The translations under genes were made by a program, and so were the position numbers. The notes beneath the pieces are model-generated. The model made no database searches. It was not told where the DNA came from and was given only the letters and a program-made list of their open reading frames with translations. A DNA stretch of 64,000 nt from Mantis religiosa. Lineage: Eukaryota; Arthropoda; Insecta; Mantodea; Mantidae. The stretch spans positions 1,210,501 to 1,274,500 of the forward strand of contig JAUKNK010000057.1 in NCBI GenBank assembly GCA_030765055.1, given 5' to 3'. Position 1 is the first letter of the stretch; each line of letters opens with the position of its first letter. Positions 53,263-64,000 of this stretch are shown in pieces.

Positions 53263-54032
53263 CTCATTAGCACCATATTCCTGGGTAACGATGATTGTAG
53301 GTTAGCTTAAAACTGTCCCTAGATACAATGTGTATTATATATTTTAATATATTTTCGCGCAGACTATGTAATACTTATTTGTATTTTGTCCAGGAGTTTC
53401 TAAGCTCTTCATTCGGAATGAGAAAAGTTATTTATTGTTCCTTTTAGGAGCAGCTCTACAGGGATAATATGTATGTAAATATTGATGAAGCACACAATTT
53501 CTGAAATACGTGTTGATGACAATTTTATTACTTGTGATTGTTTATTTGTTCTTTAGCACCTTCATGTACTTTTGACTCATATTTGGTTGCTGTTCATTTG
53601 TATCTTGTGGCGGATAGAGAATTAGTATTGAATTCCATCATCTGAAATGATCCTTTGAATTTAAATGTCCTTTTGTATAATGCATACTTTTTTACAAATA
53701 GTTTTAGTGCCATGTTTATAGACACAGAAATTACAAAATAAATTGAATAGTTGCCTTTATAGTAAACAGAGATGTTGATGTAATTGTCAGTTCATATTTT
53801 TTCTACTGCCACAGACACAAAGCACTATGTTCATTGGAAAGACCTTTATTATTTGTTTGAAGATATTGTGGATTAAAAGAAATAATTAGTTATAATGAAC
53901 AGCATAGTTACCTTACATGAATTGATTTAACTATGATTGTCACCGATGTCTGTGTATGTACTCACTGATTCTGTCTTCAGGTTTTATTATCGTATAATTC
54001 ACTAAATGATACTAAGTTCTGCAACATTTCAG
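53263..54032. other. Intronic sequence before the finger exon
   Basis: AT-rich, with no repeat recognised. It ends in the acceptor GCAACATTTCAG. Confidence 0.5.
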
Positions 54033-54930
54033 ATTACACCCAGAAACAGTTCCTGTCACTACTCTTGACAAGTCACCATTGGTCTCTGCTGACGTCCAAA
54101 CAAGAGACACAAGCGATGGCGTAGACACATATATAGAACCTTTATACTTAAAACACAGTAATTTAAGTGGTATGAGCAAAAAAACACAACAGTGTAGCAC
54201 ATGTGAGAAAGGCATTGGCTGTGCATCAAATTTGAAAAAACATAATTTAATTAATGGGGTTAAGGGATTACACAAATGTAAAGATTCTGATCAGAGCTGT
54301 TGTAAGTTATCACATCTAAAATCAGATAATGTAGATTGTGAAGGTAAGAAGGCACATGATTGTAAAGTTTGCAATAGGAGCTTTACTCGTTTGTACAACT
54401 TGAAGGTACATAATTTAATTCATGAGGGTAAGAAGACACATCAATGTAAAGTTTGCGACAAGAGCTTTATTCAGTTGTCACATTTGAAAACCCATAATCT
54501 AGTTCATGAAGGTAAGAAATTACACAAATGTAAAGTATGTGATAAGAGCTTTACTCATTTGTCCACTTTGAAAAACCATAATCTAGTTCATGAAGGTAAG
54601 AGGCCACACATTTGTGAAGTATGTGATAAGAGCTTTACTCATTTGTCTACTTTGAAAAGGCATATTTTAATAAATGAAGGTAAGAAGCCTCACAAATGTA
54701 AAGTATGTGATAAGAGCTTTACTCATTTGTGCAATTTGAAAAGACATATTTTAATACATGAAGGTAAGAAGCTTCACAAATGTAAAGTTTGTGATAAGAG
54801 CTTTACTCATTTGTGCTATTTGAAAAACCATAATCTAGTTCATGAAGGTAAGAGGCCACACAAATGTGAATTATGTGATAAGAGCTTTACTCAGTTGTGC
54901 ATTTTGAAAAAGACATATTTTAATGCATGA
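54033..54930 (+). CDS. C2H2 zinc-finger gene, finger exon
   Basis: Last exon of the zinc-finger gene (residues 342-640 of the predicted protein). After an acceptor CATTTCAG and a short linker (LHPETVPVTTLDKSPLV) come two degenerate finger-like units (about residues 394-440). Regular fingers of 28 residues follow, with first cysteines at 452, 480, 508, 536, 564, 592 and 620 and spacing C-x2-C-x12-H-x3-H. Linkers read HEGKKPHK where many animal fingers have HTGEKPYK, the same length. The sixth-last unit to the end are very alike (CDKSFTHL). The finger at 536 has Asn for its last His, and the last finger is cut short by a frameshift. Sequence-specific DNA binding is inferred from the family; the target is unknown. 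Confidence 0.85.
54907..54911 (+). other. A5 run causing the terminal frameshift
   Basis: The last finger reads TTGAAAAAGACAT, where sister units read TTGAAAAGACAT. The extra A moves the frame to a stop at 54,928-54,930. It may be a true mutation or an assembly error in a homopolymer. Confidence 0.75.
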
Positions 54931-55390
54931 AGGTAAGAATCCACACAAATGTAAAGTATGTGATAAGAGCTTTACTCATTTGTGCAATTTGAAAAGACAT
55001 AATTTAATACATGAAGGTAAAAAGCATTAAATGTAAAGTTTGTCATAAGAGCTTTACTCAGTTTTCACATTAAACACCCATAATCTTGTTCATGAAAGTA
55101 AGAGGAAATAAAGTGTAAAGTTTGTGATAAGAGCTTTACTCATTTGTCCACTTTGAAAACCCATAATCTACATCATGAGGGTAAGAAGCCACACAAATGA
55201 GAAGTTTGTGATAAGAGCTTTACTCAGTTGTCACATTTGAGAAGACATATTTTAGTTCAAGAAAGTAAAAATCACACCAATATTAAGTTTGTGATAAGGG
55301 CTTTAGGCGGTTGTCACTTTTGAAAACGCATTGTTTAATAAATGGGGGTAACAGTGCACAAAAATGTGATAAATTCTCATTATGAAGTTT
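54931..55390 (+). pseudogene. Decayed zinc-finger units downstream of the finger exon
   Basis: The 84-bp finger unit continues for about five more copies. The first is intact in the shifted frame (CKVCDKSFTHLCNLKRH) up to a TAA near 55,027. Later ones carry deletions and stops, for example a TGA in place of the first Cys codon region near 55,198. The units fade out by 55,390. This is the former C-terminus of the protein, or its untranslated 3' UTR now. Confidence 0.75.
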
Positions 55391-57534
55391 CCAAAGCCAT
55401 AATTTGTTGACGTATGAAATGGAGATGAATAGAGGTGTTATCAGAGTCCTACTTGTCTCGTTTAAAGGAAGCAGTTCTTATTGAACGGGAAAGAGGTGGT
55501 TTCGGTTAGTTTTCGTCTCACCATTTTTGGTGTTTATTATCGTTATTATTATTACAGAATTGTTATTTAGTTCGTGTTTAATAAATATATTAATTTGTAT
55601 GTATTTAGTAGTTGTAATTATATAGACAGCTATTATGTAAATCTGTCAAATAATTGTCATCTACAGGTGCGGCTGTAAATAATTCAGTGGAATCGTTTCC
55701 TAGCAATATTAGCCCCAAACTAGCAGTAGTAGCTACGCCTTTCACCAGATCTTTAACGCGGTTACATTACTAGTAGTATTTCTGGTTTCCGTTATTTTAA
55801 AGCAAACTTACACAACTGGTTTGCTTACTACGTACTTAATAGATCCTCCATAGAGTCATTTTTCTATTCGTTCAGGAAGGCGAGGATCAAACATGTGAGT
55901 AACTGTTCTCCTGTTCCTTGGCCAGATATACCAGTCACATTGGCTAGAAGAGAGTTCAGCACTTCAGCAGGATGAGTAATAAGACCGAGAAGATAGTTCT
56001 CAGGTGTAGCTTTATGTTTATATTCTTTCCCAGTCAATTCAAATGTTCCAGACATTCCTCCGTCTGAGTATGATATTGAGGAATCATTGCATTCGGAACC
56101 GAGTAGTTATGGTATTACAAGTTTACTCATAGTTATAACAAACATTGCATTTTATTAACAAGCGTTAGATTATTACCCATGTTATATACGTTGTTAAACT
56201 AACAAGTTATATTGCTGTTAAGTCATTAAGAATTGTAAATAATCAAGATGGCGGGCGTCAACGCAGCTTTTAATGTCAATTCGTAATACTTAGACCTCCT
56301 AAATGGCATTCCTAACAGTGTACGGCTTTGAGGAGACGTAATTTTGAGAAGCTATCACAGAGTTGTAGACTGTCTAAAGAATTTGCTGCGTAAGTATGAG
56401 AGAGGTTAGAACTTGCTTTGTAAGACATGGCGATCTCGCCTTTGCTTAAATTACTAATAAGTTTGCGATTTTGTAATTCACTGAATTCTGTGGATAAACA
56501 CTTTGTGCATGTCTCATCTTGGAGCGTTCAAGTCACTCGTCACTCCTTACTTCTTCGCACTTCGTTTTAAATCCACGTAAAAGTGACGATGTTTATTCGT
56601 ACTTTTGGTTCTGACAGTTGCTTTGGAATAAAAGTCATTCCCAATCATTTCCCACGTCATGTCTTTCTTCTTTCTTCTTTCATATTTATCGCATACTTCC
56701 CCTTATTCCCTACAACATCTTTATATTTAGTTAGTTAATTCAACTAACAATTTTCTATCCATTGATGAGAAATTTGTTCCTGGCTTCTCTTCACACAGGC
56801 GCCTCATGTAACTTACTGTTGCATTCAGTAATATATCAGCTTTAGCAGTGTAAGTCATCGTCATGTGCTCCCTTCTTTAGACGCTTTTATTTACTTCATC
56901 TCTTAGGGCTTGATTCATCTCACAGTTTTCGCTATTCAAACAAGTACCAGCAACTTCTCAATGTGAGATCCTATGGAATATTTCAATATAGAAAATGTCT
57001 GTATTTGATGATTCTGAATTGATAGACTCAGCGCTTTCGATCGGTACTGGCCTTAACTTTGCATGAATGTCTAGCCACACTATCTGCATGATTCTGTTGT
57101 TTTGAAAGCAAAGTTACAAGAATTGATTGCATACCGCGTCTTTGACAGTCTCGGTTGAGCAAGTGGCAGAAGTATAAGTTTATGATGATTTTTCTGGTCC
57201 ATGGGCTGACAGCGCAGTTACTTTGGGTAACAGATAGGAAGCATCACAACGGACAAATGACAGTCAGCATTGTTAAACTAGCTTTCAGTTGTAGTTTTAT
57301 CTTCTTTAGTTATTTTCTCACAGCTGACAAGTGTTCCATGGAAGCACTGAGAGAATATTTCTCTGTTCAGACATGCCTTCTTATGAGAACAACATAGAAG
57401 TGATAGTGTATTGAAGACATTTGTCTTTCGATTCACCCATCAGCCATATCGGTAGTTTATGAGTCTCATTTCTATAGGTATACTTGAAAATTTAATATAA
57501 TCAACTTTCACTTGGCTTTTGCCGGTATAATAAT
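55391..57534. other. Unassigned region downstream of the gene
   Basis: About 2.1 kb of AT-rich DNA. The AATAAA at about 55,581 could serve as the gene's polyadenylation signal. Short frames (minus 56,055-55,864, plus 57,155-57,397) have no recognisable domain. Confidence 0.4.
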
Positions 57535-57793
57535 ATTTTATAATAATATAGAGAATAATATTTTGAGCTTAGGCATTTTTAAAGGCACAGAAGCTATTTA
57601 AGATGATCAGGAGAACGCCAAATACTTTGATGGTTTCATTATGTGCAGCTTTCTGGAAGCAAGAAAGCTTAGCAATGGGATAGTGTCCATTACATTTTTG
57701 TGTTTATTCTATTAACTAGATTATTTATGAGGCTCGATTGTGAACACAACATTTTAGAATAGAGAATATATACATGCAGGGAAGGACTAGTGT
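57535..57793 (+). repeat. Repeat preceding a Gypsy LTR, copy 1 (cf. 62,240-62,515)
   Basis: Shares GAGAATAATATTTTGAG, CCAAATACTTTGATGGTTTC and GCAGCTTTCTGGAAGCAAGA with the segment at 62,240-62,515, and both run into the same LTR start. It could be the 3' internal end of an LTR element, since a purine-rich GGGAAGGA precedes the LTR. Alternatively it is a duplicated flank. Confidence 0.6.
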
Positions 57794-58216
57794 TGTCACG
57801 AGGTCGCTCGTAAGCGGACGCCGAGAGGGAACGGCGGAGTGAGAGAGACAGATAGCGTCGAAGCCACGCCCACACATGGGTTACTGGATGGTGTTTGGCA
57901 AAGGTGTGGTGGAGAGGGGCAGTCGGAGTGACCTCTGGATAATTCTATCCTTCGCCTGCCATCACAAATGATCGAGCTTGTTCGGTAGCTTTCGTGTGCC
58001 TTCGTGAGGTTTCGAGGAACCTGGTGAACAGCTGCTCGTGTTCAGTGAGAGGCAATCCTTCAGTATATATGTGTGGCTGACGGACTTGAAGATTGTGTTC
58101 GAGTGTCATGTCATTCTGCTGATATCACAGTTGTTCAACTGTCTTTGTACGGAAATAAAGAGCATTTTTAATTTCTGCAGGCTGGACATTTAGTTTAACA
58201 AACACACAAAGTCACA
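57794..58216 (+). repeat. Gypsy-type LTR, plus orientation
   Basis: 423 bp, TGTCACGAGG...AAAGTCACA, with AAATAAAGAGC as a polyadenylation signal near 58,153 and a TATATATG box near 58,064. No internal sequence follows it, so it is a solo LTR or the last part of an element. The sequences on either side give no matching 4-bp duplication. Confidence 0.75.
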
Positions 58217-58222
58217 ATGTGT

Positions 58223-58420
58223 TCAGTGTTTTAACAAGATCTTTGCAGAAGCGTCTGGTATTGGTGTTAATGATTCATGTAACCTATTTAGCATAAGGAA
58301 TACTTTTTCATTTTGTACTGAGTTGCCCCTGAGCAATATTCCATATTTCATGATAGAGTTATAGTATACACAATACACTAATTTAAGTGTATCAATAGAA
58401 CTCACATTAACCAGCTCTCA
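58223..58420 (-). pseudogene. Non-LTR RT C-terminal fragment
   Basis: The minus strand encodes LKLVYCVYYNSIMKYGILLRG and NEKVFLMLNR, the thumb-end segment that follows RT in jockey/CR1-like elements (compare SILIYGITLWGNS in element Y). About 60 codons only, ending at the LTR. Confidence 0.6.
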
Positions 58421-59398
58421 TAACAGACAGAGCTGAGTTTATGTATACAATAAAATAGTCAACGTTGTGTGCAGATGTGCTCTTAAATTATTTGAAACTC
58501 CTTAAAGTATAATTTATTGTAGTGTTCCTTTAGACCTTATTTATCTTGAACATTAAGTAAATAAAGGAACAAGCATACAGAAGAATAATTTGTATGAGGA
58601 GGAAAAGTCATTTAAGTGTAATACAAGAATTCTTCCCGGTCCATTACAATTATTTTTTATCAGGAGTTATCATTAGAATACCGTTTTTTCATGTTATTAA
58701 TATTAAATCTGTCATACACAAAAAAGTATTTTGACTACAGAAATATGTTTAGTACAGTCTCAGATAAATATCAGAGAACATTGTATCAGTGTAACAGTTC
58801 TTAAACGTTGATTAGAATATTCCTCAGTCAGGTTCAGGCTGAACAATTATTATTTATATCATTATTTATTATTTTATTTGTATTACTTTAATGATTTAGT
58901 GATATTGGCATTAGAGAAGCAGCAATAGAGTCTAATTTTGTGTGAACAGGCGATAGAGTTTGCTTATTGTATTCTTATTAACAAAACACTCCTGGAGCAC
59001 TATCAATTTGATATAAACCTTTTGACATGGAGATTAAAAATAATAACATGACAAGAAATAAGTGAAAATATACTAAATAATCGAAAAAATCGGCTTCTCC
59101 CAATTGCAATCAGTAGCAAGTTACAGCAATAGATGTTACAATTTAGTTTCACATAAAAATACAACAGCTGATTGACTGCAGCTGCCTGAAGTGAAAACTA
59201 ATATTAAACTTATTTCCAAAAAGCTGGTTCTAGTACAGAAGCGACAGTGTAAGTTTTAACACGTGTAGTGTTTAGTGTTTTTACATCTGTGATAGGTAGA
59301 CTTGAGCAGCCGGTAACCATAGTAACACGGTCTTCAGCAGTTAGCAAGCAAACAACACGGCACCTTCCTCTAAAGAGTTTGTTACTACGGGAATAATA
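58421..59398. other. AT-rich unassigned region
   Basis: Nearly 1 kb with no coding potential or recognised repeat. Confidence 0.4.
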
Positions 59399-59402
59399 AT
59401 AT

Positions 59403-59882
59403 TGTAAATTTGTGGTTTCGTGAAATTAAAAGTCCTATTGCAACACTCAAAAATTTTCTTTATTTCTACCGAATTACAATCGGAACACTTGCCAATTACA
59501 CATAATTACGTAATGCACACAATCGCAATTCAACAGTTCCTCTGTCACAGGTACACTGCACGCAGTTACGTACACTCTTCCGTTGCACGTACACAGTCCG
59601 TTCCCTCACTGGGTCCTCCTCACCGCTGCTCGACAAGAACTGAACTCACTCGGCACTGCAGACCCACTTATAGGAATATCGCTGTTTTGTCGAAGTTTCG
59701 TGGTTCAGTGAATCATCACGAAGGTTCGAGACGGCAGTGGGAGCGGGAAGAGATGGCCCAGTGACGGTTTTCCAGCTACCCCTCGTAGCTGTCACAAGAT
59801 AAATGGGTAGGCGTCGTCGATTACTTCCCTTCTGGCCCTACTGCTGCTCGGTTCTATCAGGAGTTCCGACGTTCGGGTGACA
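59403..59882 (-). repeat. Solo LTR of the G3-type Gypsy family
   Basis: 480 bp, aligned end to end with the G3 LTRs though diverged. It is flanked by a perfect 4-bp duplication, ATAT at 59,399-59,402 and 59,883-59,886. It has no internal region. Confidence 0.85.
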
Positions 59883-59886
59883 ATAT

Positions 59887-61889
59887 CTTCATTTTAATTT
59901 TCTTCGATTTCCATTCTTATTTTGTGTGTGGACGTATGTGTAGAGCGCTTTCCCGTCAGGGGTAAACAATCCATCTCGTACAGTTCTGTATTATTATGTT
60001 GCTACGTATTGTTGGTTCATTTCACGGTTCTTCCAGCTATACTCCGTCTGATAATGTAAACAAGTGTTTGCGAAATCGCAAATTGACAATTATTTGAAAT
60101 TTCTATCAATTTCCTTAAGTTAAATGAAGTTTCTGTTATGCATAATTATATTTGTGTAGTCTTTGTTGCTTCACTCTTACTACCTTAATTTTTTAAGTAG
60201 ATTAAAACTGGACTTGTGTAAGTTCGATAAGCTCTGGTAAACATCTCTGTATTGAGAATACGTCTTATTGTTGTCTTCTTGTTCCTTGTCACAATATTCA
60301 GTCACGTTATATATGATTTCTCACGTCTGCCGATGTATGACACGTTGTTGTGATTACATCTGAACAGAGTATACATAACTGGACTCGCCGTGTAACTGCT
60401 GTAAGCCCAGGTATTGAGAATACGCCTTTTCGCTTTGCCATGTTCGAGTTCGACAGATATAGAGGACTCTACTTCAGTGACCGGCAGAATAGTCAGTCAC
60501 TTCTTGGTATTTGTTAATAATGTTTTGGTCCGTTTACTGAATTCAAACATAACCTCTTGATTGTTTTAAGATGTCTCGATACAAATATTTATAGAACCCG
60601 TATTGGAATTTAAATTAAACGCTTCTGATGGGCTTCTCATTTTGAATAAACTAACATTATGTGTGTTAAATATAAAGAAAGAGCCCAATAGTTACTAAAT
60701 TCTGAATTGGGCACACAGTAAAATACATTTGTATAACAATTATTTTCTAAAGCACCTTCATTGTCGTCTTACTCTATTTGGTTCCTCTCAATTGTATTTT
60801 GTGATGAATATGGAAGTATATATTAGTCGATCATTCGAAATAATCCACTTATTATGGATTTGTGTGGTTGGCAATTTCCTAAAAATCTGGTGAACTAAAA
60901 GAAATAACGAATTTCCTATTAAAGATTATTTGTGCGTATTTAATGCTCAGAATTTTACATCATTCTTCTTGCCTCTCAGTATACTGAGACCATAACTCTA
61001 TCCTTGAACATTTCACCTACATTCGGAGCACAAGGATTTACTCTTGCTGCTAGCATAGACCTTTCCATTCCAATCGCATCCTCTTTCTCCCAGTGGTGCC
61101 CCATGAGTTATCTTTGGGGTCAGAGTTACAGTGATATAACCGACTTGTCCAAAGTGGAGGAAATGCTGACTTGTCACTTGAGATACTACTGCTGTAGACT
61201 TGAAATATTTTGTGTTCAATCATCTTGACTGGGAGCTGTAACTCGTGCTATAATGCTCACACATACAAAAACACTGAAAGCTATTGGATATGTTCGTTTT
61301 TGAGGAGGCAGTTTAAGTTAACTACTCTAAAGTTGGAGATAGCTAATGTCTAAGCTGGTAATGTCCTCACCGAAATTCTTGCTGACTTGCGATGCTGTCC
61401 TTGTAGCTTTCCTGCCAAGTGTACTCTCCGCATATGACTTTATTTTCGAGTGGAGGAAAAATGCATTAACCCTGGGATTGGGGTGCAGGGTTCTCTAACG
61501 GAGTAAACTGTCATCCCTACCCACTAAATACCTCCCCCGGAGGGTATTCAGGTGAGGAAGTATAGCAGTACCGCTATTGTACCTGCGGATTGAGGGTGAG
61601 CGTCAAAGCCAGGGCGGGGCCTGGGTAAAGTGAGAAATAGGCGCCGTGACACAAACGTAACCGAGGCCGTGCTTGTGCCTGATTCTGTCTCATTTCAAAT
61701 GTGATGTCGTTCGTTGTACTGTGATGTCCTGAAACAAGTGACGAAATCGTTACTACCAACCAGAGCTCTGAGCTTGGCTTCAAATTTTCGTAGGATATTT
61801 TATGAATTAAATGTAACATGTAAATGCACTATCAGTTCTTAGTACTTTAGTTAAGATTGCCAAAATATCCTTGTCTTATATGCTGCATT
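59887..61889. other. Unassigned region
   Basis: About 2 kb, mostly AT-rich with a GC-richer patch at 61,450-61,680. Only short ORFs were seen and no motif was recognised. Confidence 0.35.
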
Positions 61890-62110
61890 AGGAGTAAGTT
61901 ATTATAGGTAAGTTATTCATGTCTTCCATAATGTCCAGATTTGGTTTGACATGAAGCTGCGGCAGCTTTGTGATTGTACTTATAATTCGGTTTTGTAGTG
62001 TCTGTAGTCTATTTATAGGCGTTTTAGCAGCCTGTAAACAGAGGAGGCTACATACGTCACAATTGGTCTAATCAGCGTTTCGTTAAGTGTAAGTCATGTT
62101 TATGGTCATA
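61890..62110 (-). pseudogene. Jockey-like RT C-terminal fragment
   Basis: The minus strand reads ETLIRPIVTYVASSVY, a stop-broken segment, then RLQTLQNRIISTITKLPQ. This is the post-RT region of jockey-clade elements (RPxxTYG..., LQxLQNRxLRxI). No RT core is attached. Confidence 0.5.
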
Positions 62111-62239
62111 TTTTCAATACAGGTACACTTAAATACCTTTTTCACAAGCATCAAAGGTTAATTAGTAATGATTTGTCATTGCAATAGTTGGATTCTACTT
62201 ACAGAGTAACATAAGCATTGCCAGGACAACTTGTCATTC
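62111..62239. other. Unassigned spacer
   Basis: Nothing recognised. Confidence 0.3.
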
Positions 62240-62680
62240 AGATAATAACGTAGAGAATAATATTTTGAGTTTATTTATTTTCTAGCCGCATTTTTAAAAG
62301 CACAGAAGCTATTTAAGACGATTAGGAAGAGCGCCAAATACTTTGATGGTTTCATTATCTGCAGCTTTCTGGAAGCAAGAAAGTTTAGCAATGCGATAGT
62401 GGCCGTTATATTTTCTTGTGATTATCCTATTAACTGCGTAAATTGTAAATAAGGCTCGATTGGGTACACAGGATCTTAACATCGAGAATATATACATGCA
62501 AGGAAGGGTTAGTATTGTCACGAGGTCACTCGTAAGCGAACGCCCAGAGAGGAAAGCGGAGGGTAAAAGAGACAGATAGCGTGCAATCCACGCCAATACA
62601 TGGCTAACTGGATGGTGTTTGGCAAAGGAGTAGCGGAGAGGGGCAATCGCAGTGACCTCTGGATAATACTCTCTCCTGCG
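62240..62680 (+). repeat. Repeat plus truncated Gypsy LTR, copy 2
   Basis: 62,240-62,515 matches 57,535-57,793. From 62,516 (TGTCACGAGGTCACTCG) it matches the first 165 bases or so of the LTR at 57,794. It then breaks into minus-strand Gypsy pol, so the LTR and the following pol lie in opposite orientations. Confidence 0.7.
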
Positions 62681-64000
62681 CCTCGGGGAACCTTCCCTCG
62701 GGGCACCTTCTGCATGCGGTAGACCACGTCGTTGGTCCTTCTCACCACCCGTTACGGTCCTTGACACGGCTGCTGAAGCTTCGGGCAGCGTCTCTTGGTC
62801 CGGGTAGGGCGATACGACCAGACCAGGTCACCTTGATGGAAACCTTGGCTGTTGGCTTTCCTGTCGTATCGGGTCCTCATGTCGTCGCTCGCCTCCTGGA
62901 TGTTCTGACGATCCATCTCATGCGCGCCGTGGAGATGGCCCACCAGGTTCTCCAAAAAGTTGGTTGCTGGCTGTTTTGCGTCCGGAGGCTTCCAAAAGCC
63001 ACATCACAGGGGGGGCATAACTCTCGACCGAACATTAAGCAGGCTGGCGTCATCCCAGTGGTGTCGTGCGTTGACGAGCGGTAGGCCAGCAAGAACAGTG
63101 TCATCTTGACGTCCCAGTCTCGCTGATGGCTGGCCATGACCTTCCTCAGGTGGTCTTCTGACGTCTTGATGTGTCTCTCCACCATGCCGTCCGACTGCGG
63201 GTGTTGGGGTGTTGTGCGGATCTTATTAATCCTGTCTTTCTAGTGCCTCCATCAGGGAGACAACCTGTAGAGCTCTAACGGCAGCCCCAATCGGCAGAAC
63301 ACTTGCTCCAGGACGCAGTCTCTGATTGTCTTTGCTTTCTGGTTCGGGATGGCATTCAGCTCCGGCCACTTCGTGAAGTAGTCCACGACCACCATACCGT
63401 ACTTGTTGCCTTCCTCGGACACTGGGAATGCTACGGCTATGTCGACAGCGACCTTTTCGAATGGCGCTCTGACGCTGTACTGCTGCATAGGACTCCTGCT
63501 CCTGGTCTGGGGGCCGCGAGTCGCCGCGCGAAAATGACATTGAAGGCACCATCTCTCAAGGTCTGCTCGAAGCCTCAGCCAGTGGTAGCGCTGTCGGAGT
63601 TTGTCGGTTGTTCGGTTTGCTCCCAGGTATCCTCCTGAAGTACCGGCGTGCACTTCCTCCAAGACCTCCGGAACTTCCCCAGGTCTGTGCCATTCCCTAT
63701 GGCATAGTAGTTGCTTTCCCTGCGGAAGAACTGCAACTTATTTGCGTTTAGCTTACGGTTAGTCACCTGCAGTCCCTCCTGGTGAAAGCGTTCAACTTCC
63801 TGTAGTCCACGCAGAAGTGTAGCTCGTCGTTATTCGTCACCAAGACTACAGGGAAACACTAAGGGCCATCAGACGCTTCAATACCTTCCCTGGGTCACAT
63901 GTCCTCCAACATGTCCCGTACCGCCGATTGTTTCGCCTGCGGGACGCGTCTAGGTGGCTAATGAATAGCCCGGGCGTGTCCGGTGTTGATGTGGTGGAGC
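62681..64000 (-). pseudogene. Gypsy G4 pol fragment (RT scrap and integrase)
   Basis: On the minus strand, from the window edge inward, there is RT sequence with LHFCVDYRKLN (about 63,830-63,790). It jumps to a LNANKLQFFRRESNYYAIG segment, so the RT palm with its YVDD box is missing. Integrase follows: zinc-binding residues with SGGYLGANRTTDKLRQRYHW (63,640-63,580), the core start VDIAVAFPVSEEGNKYGMVV with the first aspartate, a frameshift and loss around the second aspartate near 63,250, then MVERHIKTSEDHLRKV (63,185-63,140) with the catalytic E. The tail QGDLVWSYRPTRTKRR ends near 62,750, and NDVVYRMQKVPRGK is cut by the LTR junction at 62,680. Unlike G2 and G3 it retains RT sequence. Confidence 0.8.

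Larger units (their letters stand above)
27482..54032 (+). other. Intron 2 of the zinc-finger gene (26.5 kb)
   Basis: Starts GTAAGACC and ends CATTTCAG. It is filled with SINEs, a triple-nested set of retrotransposons, a PLE fragment, a 91-bp minisatellite and two R1-clade elements, all listed separately. Intact retroelement coding regions inside it lie on the minus strand, antisense to the gene. Confidence 0.7.

Noticed and set aside
55864..56055. A 63-aa minus-strand frame (MSGTFELTGKEYKHKATPEN...) as a small gene
   Set aside because: No domain, no splice or promoter context, and no second copy to compare; it could be chance.

Overview
The window is eukaryotic, most likely from a large, repeat-rich insect genome. 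I infer a hemimetabolous insect, possibly of the cockroach/termite type, from the mix of Pao/BEL, Gypsy, Penelope-like, R1-clade and hAT elements, tRNA-derived SINEs, and an AT-rich background with a very long intron. The species cannot be read from the sequence. Nothing bacterial, phage-like or CRISPR-like is present.

Only one host gene is supported: a plus-strand C2H2 zinc-finger gene. An acidic repeat exon (25,525-26,530) is followed by a 32-bp micro-exon (27,450-27,481) and, after an intron of about 26.5 kb, a zinc-finger exon (54,033-54,930). The splice phases agree across both junctions and predict a protein of 640 residues. The first exon holds a 36-residue tandem repeat, and every unit begins with the SUMO-acceptor consensus I-K-T-E. 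The finger array ends in a one-base homopolymer frameshift and a decayed tail up to about 55,390.

Everything else is mobile or repetitive DNA. 1-11,651: 3' end of a Gypsy element, a Penelope-like RT scrap, a Pao/BEL element (868-6,528), a tandemly duplicated BEL/Gypsy segment, and a second Gypsy element on the minus strand. 11,945-24,060: two related hAT remnants, an RNase H-type non-LTR fragment, an inverted-repeat-bounded unit, a solo LTR, SINEs, a head-to-head pair of Penelope-like GIY-YIG fragments and a decayed DDE transposase. 28,134-38,380 (inside the big intron): a SINE with clear target-site duplications, then a triple nest in which a Gypsy element sits in a 5'-truncated non-LTR element that sits in another non-LTR element, then a further GIY-YIG fragment. 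40,125-53,262 (also intronic): a 91-bp minisatellite of roughly 50 units, split by two related R1-clade retrotransposons in the same orientation. 57,535-64,000: LTRs, non-LTR tails and a rearranged Gypsy pol fragment at the window end.

The items most worth a second look are the SUMO-motif array in the zinc-finger protein, the two R1-clade elements lodged in one minisatellite with matching GC-rich hairpins in their 3' UTRs, and two Gypsy elements with different LTRs but the same RT-removing deletion junction. Boundaries described as approximate were judged by eye.
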